This document shows, in pieces, positions 1-9,048 of a DNA stretch of 64,000 nt. The notes beneath the pieces are model-generated. The model ran no database searches. It was not told the origin of the DNA and saw nothing but the letters and a program-made list of their open reading frames with translations. The first letter of the stretch is position 1, and every line of letters begins with the position of its first letter. Origin of the DNA: Pseudomonas karstica (GTDB lineage: Bacteria > Pseudomonadota > Gammaproteobacteria > Pseudomonadales > Pseudomonadaceae); the NCBI RefSeq assembly GCF_009707515.1, contig NZ_WLYI01000025.1, forward strand, positions 35,265-99,264, in the 5' to 3' direction. The position numbers and the translations under genes were made by a program.

Positions 1-1
1 C

Positions 2-589
2 AGCGCCGACCAGGCGCGCAATATGGACCTCACACCCCAGGCCATCACCGCCTTCATGCTGGGCCTGAACAACAAGATCTCCACCTTCGCCCTGCAACGG
101 GAAATCAACGAGTTTCGTGGCGAGCCAATGCTCGCGATCCTGCCGGGCGTGGCCTTGCAAGAGCTATGGAGCATGATGGGCACGGCTGAAAAGGCGCTGT
201 TCGTGATCTCGTTGTTTGTGGTGCTGACGGGGTTGATCGGCATGCTCACGGCGATTCTCACCAGCCTCAACGAGCGTCGCCGGGAAATGGCGATCCTGCG
301 TTCCGTGGGCGCGCGCCCCTGGCATATTGCGACCCTGCTGATTTTTGAAGCCTTCGCCCTGGCATTCTCCGGTGTCGTCGCAGGCGTTGGGCTGTTGTAC
401 GTGTGCATCGCCGCCTCGCGGGGCTATCTACAGGCCAACTACGGGCTGGATTTGCCGCTGTCCTGGCCAAGCGAATATGAGTGGACGCTGCTGGCCGGTA
501 TCCTTATCGCCGCACTGTTGATGGGCAGCGTGCCAGCCTGGCGCGCCTATCGACAATCCCTGGCCGATGGCCTGTCCATACGGCTGTGA
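2..589 (+). CDS. ABC transporter permease, FtsX/MacB type (3' part only)
   Basis: The reading frame is open from base 2, so the gene begins outside the window and only the last ~195 residues are seen. They carry a segment of extracytoplasmic domain and then three hydrophobic helices. Between helices 1 and 2 is the FtsX-like signature ERRREMAILRSVGARP, and the protein ends with PAWRAYRQSLADGLSIRL, the usual permease tail. It is the membrane subunit of a MacB/LolE-like ABC system. The next gene is a DUF3299 protein and then oprG. In P. aeruginosa the same order follows a zinc-repressed ABC operon (PA4063-PA4066, from memory), so a role in metal homeostasis is inferred; substrate unknown. Confidence 0.88.
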   Translation, partial: SADQARNMDLTPQAITAFMLGLNNKISTFALQREINEFRGEPMLAILPGVALQELWSMMGTAEKALFVISLFVVLTGLIGMLTAILTSLNERRREMAILRSVGARPWHIATLLIFEAFALAFSGVVAGVGLLYVCIAASRGYLQANYGLDLPLSWPSEYEWTLLAGILIAALLMGSVPAWRAYRQSLADGLSIRL

Positions 590-631
590 ACAGCATCTGC
601 AAGTTTCAAGCTACCCACTAAGGAGTCGTTG

Positions 632-1150
632 ATGCACCGTGCTCTGCTTGCACTGTTATTGCTGGTGGCGCTGCCCACCTGGGCCGCCCAGCCCAAGGAC
701 TTGTCCTGGCAGGAGATGATCCCGGCGGATGCGCCGCCGGAAATCCCCAATATGCAACCGCTGCACGACTTGTCGAGCATGGCCGATGCCTTGTCCGTCG
801 AGTCTGCACCAGCGGCCAAACAAGACTTGCCCGATGCACCGGTCGTACAAGGCCTCGACGGCCAGCACATTCGCCTGCCGGGTTATATCGTGCCCCTGGA
901 AGTCAGCGAAGAAGGCCGTACTACGGAGTTTTTGCTGGTGCCGTATTTCGGCGCGTGCATCCATGTGCCGCCACCACCGTCGAACCAGATCGTGCATGTC
1001 AAAAGCGAGGTGGGCGTGAAGTTGGATGAGTTGTATCAGCCGTATTGGATCGAAGGGCAGATGCAGGTCAAACCCTCTAGCAGTGAGCTTGCAGATGCCG
1101 GTTATCAGATGGATGCCGAGAAGATTTATATCTATGAGCTGCAGGAGTAA
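632..1150 (+). CDS. DUF3299 periplasmic protein
   Basis: A 172-residue protein. The first ~20 residues (MHRALLALLLLVALPTWAAQ) are a Sec signal peptide, so the product is probably periplasmic. The core has the DUF3299 pattern: LPGYIVPLE, then FLLVPYFGACIHVPPPPSNQ with a conserved Cys-His pair that could bind metal. ATG 632 is preferred over the in-frame TTG at 629 because AAGGAG (620-625) lies six bases before it. It begins 42 bases after the ABC permease and is probably co-transcribed. Function is not established; the link to a zinc-responsive transporter comes from gene order only. Confidence 0.85.
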   Translation: MHRALLALLLLVALPTWAAQPKDLSWQEMIPADAPPEIPNMQPLHDLSSMADALSVESAPAAKQDLPDAPVVQGLDGQHIRLPGYIVPLEVSEEGRTTEFLLVPYFGACIHVPPPPSNQIVHVKSEVGVKLDELYQPYWIEGQMQVKPSSSELADAGYQMDAEKIYIYELQE

Positions 1151-1246
1151 CCCGTGATCCGCGTTTCATTGAGCTGAGTCAAAGACTCGAGCGAAACGAT
1201 CTTTACCATTGGACATAGCCAACTTAAAACGTCCTTTGGAGCTCCC

Positions 1247-1945
1247 ATGAACCAGTCTCTGCTCGGCGCGTCTCTCTGCGCGCTCGCCCTCATCGCCCCT
1301 GCCGTCCACGCTCACGAAGCGGGTGACATTCTGCTCCGCGCGGGGGCGATCACCGTCAACCCGAAGGCCGACAGCGGGCATGTCAAGGTTGACCAGGGCC
1401 CATTGGCAGGTACCAACCTGGGCGGTAAGGCGACCATGAGCAGCGACACTCAACTGGGCCTCAACTTCGCGTACATGCTGACTAACCACATCGGTATCGA
1501 ACTACTGGCGGCCACACCCTTCGAGCATGATGTGAAAATCAAGAATACCACCCTGGGTGCCGCCAACGGCAAGCTCGGTAGCCTGAAGCACCTGCCGCCG
1601 ACCTTGAGCATCGTGTACTACCCGTTGGACAGTAAGTCGGCGTTCCAGCCGTATGTCGGTGCCGGTATCAACTACACCTGGATTTACGACGAGCACGTCG
1701 GCAGCCGCGCCGAGCAGGCGGGTTTCAGCAACTTCAAGGCTGAGAACTCCTGGGGCTGGGCCGCGCAGATCGGCGCCGACTACATGATCAACGATAAGTG
1801 GATGATCAACGGCCAGGTGCGTTACATCGACATCAGCACCAAAGCCACTGTCGATAACAATGCATTGGCTGCCGGTACACGGGCCAAGGTCAACGTGGAT
1901 GTTGATCCGATGGTCTACATGGTGGGGATTGGCTACAAGTTCTAA
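1247..1945 (+). CDS. oprG: Outer membrane protein OprG (OmpW family)
   Basis: A 232-residue OmpW-family eight-stranded beta-barrel, the same length as P. aeruginosa OprG as I recall it. Residues 1-22 are a signal peptide ending VHA; the mature protein starts HEAGDILLRAGAITV, the classic OmpW start. The C-terminus ends in aromatic Phe (MVYMVGIGYKF), the barrel-assembly signal. Other family landmarks are SIVYYPLD and QPYVGAGINYTW. OmpW proteins form narrow hydrophobic channels for small or amphipathic molecules, and expression is often tied to iron or oxygen. TTTGGAG (1239-1245 region) supplies the ribosome site. A hairpin terminator follows at 1964. Confidence 0.92.
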   Translation: MNQSLLGASLCALALIAPAVHAHEAGDILLRAGAITVNPKADSGHVKVDQGPLAGTNLGGKATMSSDTQLGLNFAYMLTNHIGIELLAATPFEHDVKIKNTTLGAANGKLGSLKHLPPTLSIVYYPLDSKSAFQPYVGAGINYTWIYDEHVGSRAEQAGFSNFKAENSWGWAAQIGADYMINDKWMINGQVRYIDISTKATVDNNALAAGTRAKVNVDVDPMVYMVGIGYKF

Positions 1946-1963
1946 ACTTCAAAAAACATAAAG

Positions 1964-1986
1964 GGTGCCTGAAACAGGCACCTTTT
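1964..1986. terminator. Bidirectional terminator between oprG and the RmlD-like gene
   Basis: A perfect 8-bp stem GGTGCCTG (1964-1971) / CAGGCACC (1975-1982) with an AAA loop is followed by TTTT. The genes on both sides converge on it, and it overlaps the last codons of the - strand gene. Confidence 0.85.
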
Positions 1987-2875
1987 AGGCTTGTCCATGC
2001 CGGTAAAAGCGGTCCAGCAATGCCGGCAATCCCGCCCGCCACGCCCGCGGCTTGATGCCGAAGGTGTGCAGGATTTTCTTGCAGGCCAGCACCGCATGTT
2101 GCGGCTCATCACCGGCATCCGGCCGTGCGGCGTGAGCTTGGGCGGTGGGCGACTCAACCGCCAGCGCATGGAAGTTGCGCGCTTCGGTCAAAATCGCCTG
2201 GCCCAGGGCCAGCGGCGTGGTGGCCTCATGACCGGCGTAGTGGTAAGTGCCCCACAACGGCGCGGCGCAATCGAGTTGCTTGAGCACGGAAATAATCACC
2301 CGCGCGGCATCGTCCACCGGCGTCGGATTGCCACGACGGTCATCGGCCATCAGCAATTCGTCAAGGGTCTCGGCGCGGGCCAGGAAGCGCCCAAGAGTGC
2401 CGTCGACACTGTCATCCAACAGCCAGCCAAAGCGCAGCAGCACATGTTGCGGGCAAGTGGCCCGCACGCTCTGCTCGATGCGCCACAACGCCTGGCCGCG
2501 CAGGCCCAAGGGCACCGGCTCATCTTTTTCGCTGTAGGCGGTGGCGCGGGAGCCATCGAACACCCGGTAGCTGGACGGCTGCAGCAAGGTAATATCGTGG
2601 TGCTGACACAGTTCGGCCAGCCGCTCGATGGCAAACTCCTGCGCAGCCAGGCGAGCTTCACTGACAGACTCCGCCTGGAACCAGTCAAAATAATAGGCGA
2701 GGTTGATCAAGGCATCGGGACGGGTGTCGTCGAGCAATTGGGTAAGACTTGCGGCATCCCAGCCGTCTTGGGGCGGTTTGGGTGCGAGGAAACCGATGTC
2801 TTCCTCCGCACCGAGGCGAATCAGCGCCTGCCCGAGGGCATTCCCGCCGCCCAGTAACATAAGGCGCATTCGCAT
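1985..2875 (-). CDS. RmlD-like sugar-nucleotide reductase / NAD(P)-binding SDR
   Basis: About 296 residues from ATG 2875 (an ATG at 2869 is also possible). The N-terminus MRLMLLGGGNALGQALIRLG is a Rossmann GxxxxG nucleotide-binding loop. Further on come LINLAYYFDW, LLQPSSYRVFDG and LLRFGWLLD, which follow the layout of dTDP-4-dehydrorhamnose reductase (RmlD). It lies alone rather than in an rml cluster, so a rhamnose role is doubtful; an extended SDR of unknown substrate is safer. The frame stays open upstream to 3175, but that part overlaps the divergent helicase gene and is not family sequence. A homologous reductase follows oprG in P. aeruginosa (from memory). Confidence 0.82.
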   Translation of the reverse strand: MRMRLMLLGGGNALGQALIRLGAEEDIGFLAPKPPQDGWDAASLTQLLDDTRPDALINLAYYFDWFQAESVSEARLAAQEFAIERLAELCQHHDITLLQPSSYRVFDGSRATAYSEKDEPVPLGLRGQALWRIEQSVRATCPQHVLLRFGWLLDDSVDGTLGRFLARAETLDELLMADDRRGNPTPVDDAARVIISVLKQLDCAAPLWGTYHYAGHEATTPLALGQAILTEARNFHALAVESPTAQAHAARPDAGDEPQHAVLACKKILHTFGIKPRAWRAGLPALLDRFYRHGQA

Positions 2876-3043
2876 AGATTGAGCAGGCCCGGTCTGTTTG
2901 GAACGATGGTTATTATCGACAAGCTGGTGAGCCGTGCCGTTGGTATTTGCCAGAATCGTTGCATTTTGCGGGTTTGTAGCGCAACCGTCACTTAGAAAGT
3001 GCGGGGGTTGCAACTTGTGCAGGCTCGACGCATAAATCTGTGT

Positions 3044-6000
3044 ATGAACCTTTCCCAATCCACGGACACGGTGTTGAACGGTTTCCATCCCGCCGTCAGC
3101 GCCTGGTTTCGCAGTAGCTTCCCATCGGTGACCCAGGCCCAAGCCCAGGCGTGGCCGCTGATCCGCCAGCGCCATTCAACCCTGGTCGCCGCACCCACCG
3201 GCTCTGGCAAAACCTTGACGGCCTTTCTCGCGGTGCTGGACGACCTGGTCCATCAAGGCTTGGCCAATGGCGGACAATTGCCAGAGCAAACCCTGGTGGT
3301 CTACGTCTCGCCTCTCAAGGCGTTGTCCAACGACATCCAGATCAACCTGCAAAACCCGCTGGCCGGGATCACTGAGCACTTGCAGCATCAGGGCCTGCCG
3401 TCCCTGGAGATCCGTACCGCCGTGCGCACCGGCGATACTCCGCAAAAAGATCGTGCACAGATGCGCAAAAAGCCGCCGCATATCCTGGTTACCACCCCGG
3501 AATCGCTCTATGTGCTCCTGGGCTCGGACTCCGGCCGGCAGATGCTCGCCAGTGCCCGTACGGTAATCGTCGACGAAATCCATGCCATCGCCGCCAGCAA
3601 GCGCGGCAGCCACTTGGCCTTGAGCCTGGAGCGCTTGCAGGCACTCTGTGCCGAACCGCTGACCCGAATCGGTTTATCGGCCACACAAAAGCCCATCGCA
3701 GCGGTATCACGTTTTCTGGTGGGCACCGGCCGGCCCTGCGAGATCGTCGACATTGGCCACGCCCGCCCCCGCGACCTGGACATCGAAGTACCGCCCGTGC
3801 CGCTGTCGGCCGTAATGGCCAATGACGTCTGGGACTTGGTCTACGATCGTCTCACCGAACTGGCCCGCGCCCACCGCACCACGCTGATTTTCGTCAACAC
3901 CCGGCGCCTGGCCGAACGCCTGGCCCGGCATTTGAGCGAACGCCTGGGCAAAGACGCCGTAGCCGCCCACCACGGCAGCCTGGCCAAGGAGTTGCGCCTG
4001 GACGCCGAGCAACGGCTCAAGAGTGGCGCTTTGCAGGTTCTGATCGCTACTGCGTCCCTGGAGCTGGGGATTGATATCGGCGATGTCGACCTGGTGTGCC
4101 AGATTGGCTCACCCGGCTCCATCAATGGTTTTTTGCAGCGGGTCGGCCGCTCCGGGCATCAGGTCGGCGGAACACCCAAGGGCCGCTTGTTCGCCACCAC
4201 CCGCGATGACCTGATCGAATGTACCGCCTTGCTCGACTGCGTGCGCCGGGGCGAGCTCGACACCTTGCTGATCCCGGTCTCGCCGCTGGACGTACTGGCC
4301 CAGCAGATCATCGCCGAGGTCAGTTGCCAGGAATGGCAGGAACAAGCCCTACTCGATTTAATCCACCGCGCCTGGCCCTACGCCAAACTGGATGATCACC
4401 ACTATCAAGCGCTGCTCCAGATGCTCGCCGAAGGCTATAACGGTCGCCAGGGCATCCGCAGCGCCTACCTGCACCGTGACGCCCTGACCCGTACCCTGCG
4501 CGGTCGCCGTGGCGCCAAGCTGACAGCGGTGACCAGCGGCGGCACCATCCCCGACAACGCCGACTACAACGTGCTGCTGGAACCACAAAGCCTGAACATC
4601 GGCAGCGTCAACGAAGACTTCGCCGTGGAAAGCATCGCCGGGGATATCTTCCAGTTGGGCAATACCTCCTACCGCATCCTGCGGGTGGAAACCGGCAAGG
4701 TGCGGGTCGAAGACGCTCACGGCCAACCACCCACCATTCCGTTCTGGCTCGGCGAAGCACCAGGACGCAGCACCGAGTTGTCATTCGCCGTGGCGCGCTT
4801 GCATGGGCAGTTGGATGACATGTTGGGGGCCACCCCCGGTAACCTGCAACCCGGCCTCGACTGGCTGACAGGCACCCTGGGCCTGAACCTGGCCAGCGCC
4901 GAACAACTGCTGGACTACCTGGCCCGGGCCCGACTCGCCCTCAGCGCGTTACCGTCCCAGGACACGTTGATCATGGAGCGGTTTTTCGATGAGTCCGGCG
5001 GCACCCAACTGATCATCCACACGACGTTCGGCAGCCGCATCAACCGCGCCTGGGGCCTGGCCTTGCGCAAGCGCTTTTGCCGAACCTTCAATTTCGAACT
5101 GCAAGCCGCCGCCAGCGAGAACGCCATCGTGCTATCGCTGTCCACCAGCCACAGCTTCGAGCTGAATGAAGTCTGGCGCTATTTACACAGCAACAGCGCC
5201 GAGCACATCCTGATCCAGGCGGTGCTGGATGCGCCGCTGTTTGGCGTGCGCTGGCGCTGGAATGCCGGTGTAGCCCTGGCGTTGCCGCGCTATGTCGGCG
5301 GGCGCAAGGTGGCGCCGCAAATCCAGCGGATGAAAAGTGAAGACCTGATCGCCAGCGTCTTCCCCGATCAAATCGCGTGCCTGGAAAACCTCGCTGGCGA
5401 ACGGGAAATACCCGATCATCCGCTGGTGGAGCAGACCCTTGACGACTGCCTGCACGAGGCCATGGACAGCGAAGGCTGGCTAACCGTGCTGCGACGTATG
5501 GAACGCGGCGAGATTCGCCTGATCAGCCGCGACCTGCCAGCGCCCTCGCCGCTGGCGGCAGAGATTCTCAGCGCCCGCCCCTACACCTTCCTCGATGACG
5601 CTCCGCTGGAAGAGCGCCGCACCCAGGCCGTGCTCAACCGGCGTTGGAGCGACCCGCAAAGTACCGACGACCTCGGCGCGCTGGATGCCCAGGCTATTGC
5701 GGGGGTTCGTGAAGAAGCCTGGCCGGCGCCCCATGGCCTGGATGAAATGCACGAGGCGTTGATAAGCCTGGCGTGCATCGCCGAAACCGAGGTCACCACG
5801 CAATGGTGCGAGTGGCTACACGCCTTGGCCGACAGTGGACGCGCCTGCCGTCTGCAGATCGACACCGGGCACGCCGTGTGGGTGGCATTGGAACGCTTGA
5901 GTTGTGTGCAAGCCCTCTATCCACATACGGCAGCGGATCTGCCCTTGCTGCCTGGCTTCGATTCACCCTGGAGCTTTGATGAGGCGCTGGTGGAAGTGCT

Positions 6001-7330
6001 GCGGGCACGGCTCGGCGGCTTCGGCCCGTTGACTCTGATGGAGATCGCCGCGCCCTTGGCATTGCCGCCGGCCGTCGTGACCCAGGCCCTGTCGCAACTG
6101 GAGCTCGAAGGTTATGGGTTGCGCGGGCGGTTCAGCCCGGGGGCGCAGGAAGAACAATGGTGCGAACGGCATCTGCTGGCGCGGATTCATCGTTACACCG
6201 TCAAACGCTTGCGCCGGGAAATCGAGCCGGTGGCGTTGCAAGACTTCATGCGCTTTCTGTTCGATTGGCAACACCTGTCCGACGACACTCGCGGCCAGGG
6301 CAGCGCAGTGTTGACGCAGATTATCGGCCAATTCGAAGGCTATCCCGCTGCCACATCGGCATGGGACAGTGATTTGCTGAGCGCGCGGATCAAGGACTAT
6401 TCGCCCAGTTGGCTGGACGAATTGTGCCGCAGCGGCAAGGTTGTATGGGCTCGCCTCGGTGCCAGGGCCAGCTCAACTGCCCTGCGCAGTACGCCGGTGG
6501 TGGTGTTGCCGCGTAGCCAGGTAGCGTTATGGAGTGGACTGACAGAAACGACTGAGCATGAATTGTCTCCCAAGGCGCAGAAAGTCCATCAAGCCTTGCG
6601 CGACCACGGCGCGTTGTTTTTCGATGAGCTGGTCCATGAAGCCCATCTCTTGCGCAGTGAACTGGAAACGGCCTTGCAGGAGTTGGTAGGCGCCGGCCAA
6701 GTGAATGCCGACAGCTTCGCCGGGCTGCGCGCGCTGACCACACCAGTGAGTAAACGCCAGGCCCGTAACAGTCGGCGCGGGCGCGGGTCGTTTGTCGGCG
6801 GGATGGACGATGCTGGGCGCTGGGCATTGATACGCAGAGCCTCCGTCACGGACGGTACACGCCCGGCGGCTCATTCGGCCGAGACACTGGAGCATGTGGC
6901 GATGACGCTGTTGCGCCGTTACGGCGTGGTGTTCTGGCGGTTGCTGGAGCGCGAAGCGGATTGGCTGCCCAATTGGCGGGAATTGCTACGCACCCTCCAT
7001 CGCCTGGAGGCACGCGGCGAGATTCGTGGTGGGCGGTTTGTCAGCGGTCTGGCAGGTGAACAATTCGCCCTGCCGGAAGCTATCCCGCTGCTGCGCGAGG
7101 TTCGGCGTCGGCCCCACGACGGCAGCTTGATTGCAGTGTGCGGAGCCGACCCATTGAACCTGGTAGGCACGTTGTTGCCAGGCAGCAAGGTACCGGCGCT
7201 AAGCGGCAATCGGCTGGTGTACCGTGATGGCTTGCCGGCGGCGGTGGAGATTGCCGGCAAGCAACAGGTGTTGCTGGAGCTGGATCAGCAGGCGGCGAGG
7301 TTACTCCGGGAAAAGTTGGTCCGGCATTGA
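3044..7330 (+). CDS. lhr: Large ATP-dependent helicase Lhr
   Basis: A 1428-residue superfamily 2 helicase with the full Lhr length. Walker A APTGSGKT lies at residues ~50-57 and DEIH at 177-180. The second RecA domain has TLIFVNTRR, ATASLELGIDIGDVDLV and the arginine-finger block QRVGRSGHQ. The winged-helix and long Lhr-C region (residues ~880-1428, including PLVEQTLDDCLHEAMD) is complete. Lhr is a 3'-5' ssDNA translocase that unwinds DNA:RNA hybrids and is thought to act in DNA repair. ATG 3044 is chosen; a GTG at 2999 in the same frame lacks a ribosome site and family sequence. Monocistronic, divergent from the RmlD-like gene. Confidence 0.93.
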   Translation: MNLSQSTDTVLNGFHPAVSAWFRSSFPSVTQAQAQAWPLIRQRHSTLVAAPTGSGKTLTAFLAVLDDLVHQGLANGGQLPEQTLVVYVSPLKALSNDIQINLQNPLAGITEHLQHQGLPSLEIRTAVRTGDTPQKDRAQMRKKPPHILVTTPESLYVLLGSDSGRQMLASARTVIVDEIHAIAASKRGSHLALSLERLQALCAEPLTRIGLSATQKPIAAVSRFLVGTGRPCEIVDIGHARPRDLDIEVPPVPLSAVMANDVWDLVYDRLTELARAHRTTLIFVNTRRLAERLARHLSERLGKDAVAAHHGSLAKELRLDAEQRLKSGALQVLIATASLELGIDIGDVDLVCQIGSPGSINGFLQRVGRSGHQVGGTPKGRLFATTRDDLIECTALLDCVRRGELDTLLIPVSPLDVLAQQIIAEVSCQEWQEQALLDLIHRAWPYAKLDDHHYQALLQMLAEGYNGRQGIRSAYLHRDALTRTLRGRRGAKLTAVTSGGTIPDNADYNVLLEPQSLNIGSVNEDFAVESIAGDIFQLGNTSYRILRVETGKVRVEDAHGQPPTIPFWLGEAPGRSTELSFAVARLHGQLDDMLGATPGNLQPGLDWLTGTLGLNLASAEQLLDYLARARLALSALPSQDTLIMERFFDESGGTQLIIHTTFGSRINRAWGLALRKRFCRTFNFELQAAASENAIVLSLSTSHSFELNEVWRYLHSNSAEHILIQAVLDAPLFGVRWRWNAGVALALPRYVGGRKVAPQIQRMKSEDLIASVFPDQIACLENLAGEREIPDHPLVEQTLDDCLHEAMDSEGWLTVLRRMERGEIRLISRDLPAPSPLAAEILSARPYTFLDDAPLEERRTQAVLNRRWSDPQSTDDLGALDAQAIAGVREEAWPAPHGLDEMHEALISLACIAETEVTTQWCEWLHALADSGRACRLQIDTGHAVWVALERLSCVQALYPHTAADLPLLPGFDSPWSFDEALVEVLRARLGGFGPLTLMEIAAPLALPPAVVTQALSQLELEGYGLRGRFSPGAQEEQWCERHLLARIHRYTVKRLRREIEPVALQDFMRFLFDWQHLSDDTRGQGSAVLTQIIGQFEGYPAATSAWDSDLLSARIKDYSPSWLDELCRSGKVVWARLGARASSTALRSTPVVVLPRSQVALWSGLTETTEHELSPKAQKVHQALRDHGALFFDELVHEAHLLRSELETALQELVGAGQVNADSFAGLRALTTPVSKRQARNSRRGRGSFVGGMDDAGRWALIRRASVTDGTRPAAHSAETLEHVAMTLLRRYGVVFWRLLEREADWLPNWRELLRTLHRLEARGEIRGGRFVSGLAGEQFALPEAIPLLREVRRRPHDGSLIAVCGADPLNLVGTLLPGSKVPALSGNRLVYRDGLPAAVEIAGKQQVLLELDQQAARLLREKLVRH

Positions 7331-7491
7331 TTTAGGGGGTAGCTGCTGCTCAGGCCTCAACACAAGCCCGTTCAGTTTCAGCATCGATCTGTGCATGCCA
7401 AGCAAATATCAAATGCCAATACCTGTCTTTTTCTGCACAAGCCCAACCTTGACACTGCGCTCCTGATTGAAATCCTCCGGAGTTTGCAGCC

Positions 7492-8694
7492 ATGCCCATT
7501 GCTTTGCTCGCGCTGACCCTCAGCGCTTTTGCCATCGGGACGACCGAGTTCGTCATCGTTGGCCTGCTACCCACCATCGGCACCGACCTGGGTGTCGACT
7601 TGCCATCCGCCGGTCTACTGGTCAGCCTTTACGCCCTGGGCGTTGCCATCGGCGCTCCAGTGTTGACTGCCCTGACCGGCAAAGTACCGCGCAAGTTACT
7701 GCTATTGTCGCTGATGGTGCTATTTACCCTGGGCAACTTGCTGGCCTGGCAGGCCCCCAGCTATGAGTCCCTGGTGTTGGCGCGAATCGTCACCGGCCTG
7801 GCTCATGGGGTGTTCTTCTCCATCGGCTCGACCATCGCCACCAGCCTGGTACCCAAGGAAAAAGCCGCTAGCGCCATTGCTATCATGTTTACCGGCCTCA
7901 CCGTGGCCCTGGTCACCGGCGTGCCCCTTGGGACGTTTATCGGTCAACACTTCGGCTGGCGCGAAACCTTTCTTGCCGTTTCGGCCCTGGGTGTGATCGC
8001 GTTTATCGGCAGCCTGATCTATGTGCCGAATAACATCGTCCACAGCAAGCCAGCCTCATTGCTCCAACAGCTGCAAGTGCTGAAACAGCCTCGTTTGTTG
8101 TTGGTGTATGCCATGACTGCCATCGGTTACGGCGGTTCATTTATCGCATTTACCTTTCTGGCGCCGATCCTTCAGGACATCTCGGGTTTCAGTGCCAGCA
8201 CTGTCAGCCTGGTGTTACTGGTCTATGGTATTTCAGTCGCCGCCGGGAATATCTGGGGCGGCAAGCTGGCCGACAAACGCGGCCCCATCAGCGCCTTGAA
8301 AATCATCTTCGCCCTGCTCGCCGTGGTGTTGTTCATCCTGACCCTGACCGCCGGCAACCCATGGCTGGCCTTGGCCACCGTACTGGTTTGGGGCGCGGTA
8401 GCCTTCGGCAACGTGCCGGGATTGCAGGTGTATGTGGTGCGCCAGGCGGAACACCATACGCCGAACGCGGTGGATGTGGCCTCGGGCCTGAACATTGCCG
8501 CCTTCAACCTGGGAATCGCTGGCGGCGCCTGGGCCGGAGGGTTGATCGTCGCTCACATGGGCTTGATCCATACCGCCTGGATTGGCGGTTCGGTGGTGTT
8601 GGTGGCGCTGGCGTTGACCGCTTGGAGCGGACGTCTTGATCGGTTAGGACCGGTGCATGCCGAGCGCTCGACCCGGGTGGTTGGCGGTCACTGA
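7492..8694 (+). CDS. MFS transporter, DHA1 exporter family (AraJ/YdhP-like)
   Basis: A 400-residue inner-membrane protein with 12 predicted helices. The N-terminus LLALTLSAFAIGTTEFVIVG is typical of the DHA1 drug/sugar/nucleoside efflux subgroup (AraJ, YdhP, NepI). After helix 2 comes GAPVLTALTGKVPRK and in helix 4-5 the exporter motif C region FTGLTVALVTGVPLGTFIG. CCGGAG (7477-7482) precedes ATG 7492. The substrate cannot be read from sequence; proton-driven export of a sugar, purine or drug is the family expectation. It stands alone between lhr and a REPIN. Confidence 0.87.
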   Translation: MPIALLALTLSAFAIGTTEFVIVGLLPTIGTDLGVDLPSAGLLVSLYALGVAIGAPVLTALTGKVPRKLLLLSLMVLFTLGNLLAWQAPSYESLVLARIVTGLAHGVFFSIGSTIATSLVPKEKAASAIAIMFTGLTVALVTGVPLGTFIGQHFGWRETFLAVSALGVIAFIGSLIYVPNNIVHSKPASLLQQLQVLKQPRLLLVYAMTAIGYGGSFIAFTFLAPILQDISGFSASTVSLVLLVYGISVAAGNIWGGKLADKRGPISALKIIFALLAVVLFILTLTAGNPWLALATVLVWGAVAFGNVPGLQVYVVRQAEHHTPNAVDVASGLNIAAFNLGIAGGAWAGGLIVAHMGLIHTAWIGGSVVLVALALTAWSGRLDRLGPVHAERSTRVVGGH

Positions 8695-8704
8695 CTTCGT
8701 TTTT

Positions 8705-8818
8705 CTGTAGAGCGAATTTGCTCGCGAAGGGCGTCAACGATAACGCAGGGCTGCTGAATAAATGCGTTGGCCTTACGTTCTTCACGAGCAAGAACCAGGC
8801 GCCCTCTCGTTCCTACAA
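8705..8818. repeat. REPIN: two inverted REP palindromes
   Basis: A REP unit (about 8706-8745, TGTAGAGCGAATTTGCTCGC then GAAGGGCGTC) is followed by a spacer and a second, inverted and diverged unit (about 8762-8817, containing GTTCTTCACGAGCAAGAAC and TCTCGTTCCTAC). The inverted pair of imperfect palindromes between two genes is the REPIN layout spread by RAYT transposases in fluorescent pseudomonads. It directly follows the MFS stop codon and may act as its terminator. Confidence 0.75.
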
Positions 8819-8916
8819 TTGATATGTGCCGCCTGTAGAACCGTCGAAACTTTTCCCCAACCATCACAGTCACCTGAAGACGGAGGTCATCCAACACCCA
8901 CTCTACGGGAGCAACC

Positions 8917-9048
8917 ATGTCCGCGATTCATATCGGCACTTCCGGCGCGTGCTACACGCCCTGGCGGGGGGATCTTTCCCCCGATTGCTCCCCCGAGGAT
9001 CGGACCACACAGCCAGGCCTGCTGCCTGAACCGGGAGCGATGCCATGA
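8917..9048 (+). pseudogene. DUF72 gene remnant (5' end only), now a 43-codon ORF
   Basis: ATG 8917 has GGGAG five bases upstream and opens a 43-codon frame. Its first ~23 residues, IHIGTSGACYTPWRGDLSP, follow the start of DUF72 (YecE-like) proteins (typically IxIGxSGWxYxPWRGxFYP). After this the similarity is lost, and the frame stops at TGA 9046-9048, which overlaps the ATG of the next gene as ATGA. I read it as a DUF72 gene that lost almost all of its body by deletion. It could still be translated as a short leader for ybhP. The similarity is from memory of the family, not from a search. Confidence 0.6.

Noticed and set aside
2876..3175. N-terminal extension of the RmlD-like protein
   Set aside because: It runs antisense through the lhr start and upstream region and has no similarity to reductases; the Rossmann loop begins at 2875.
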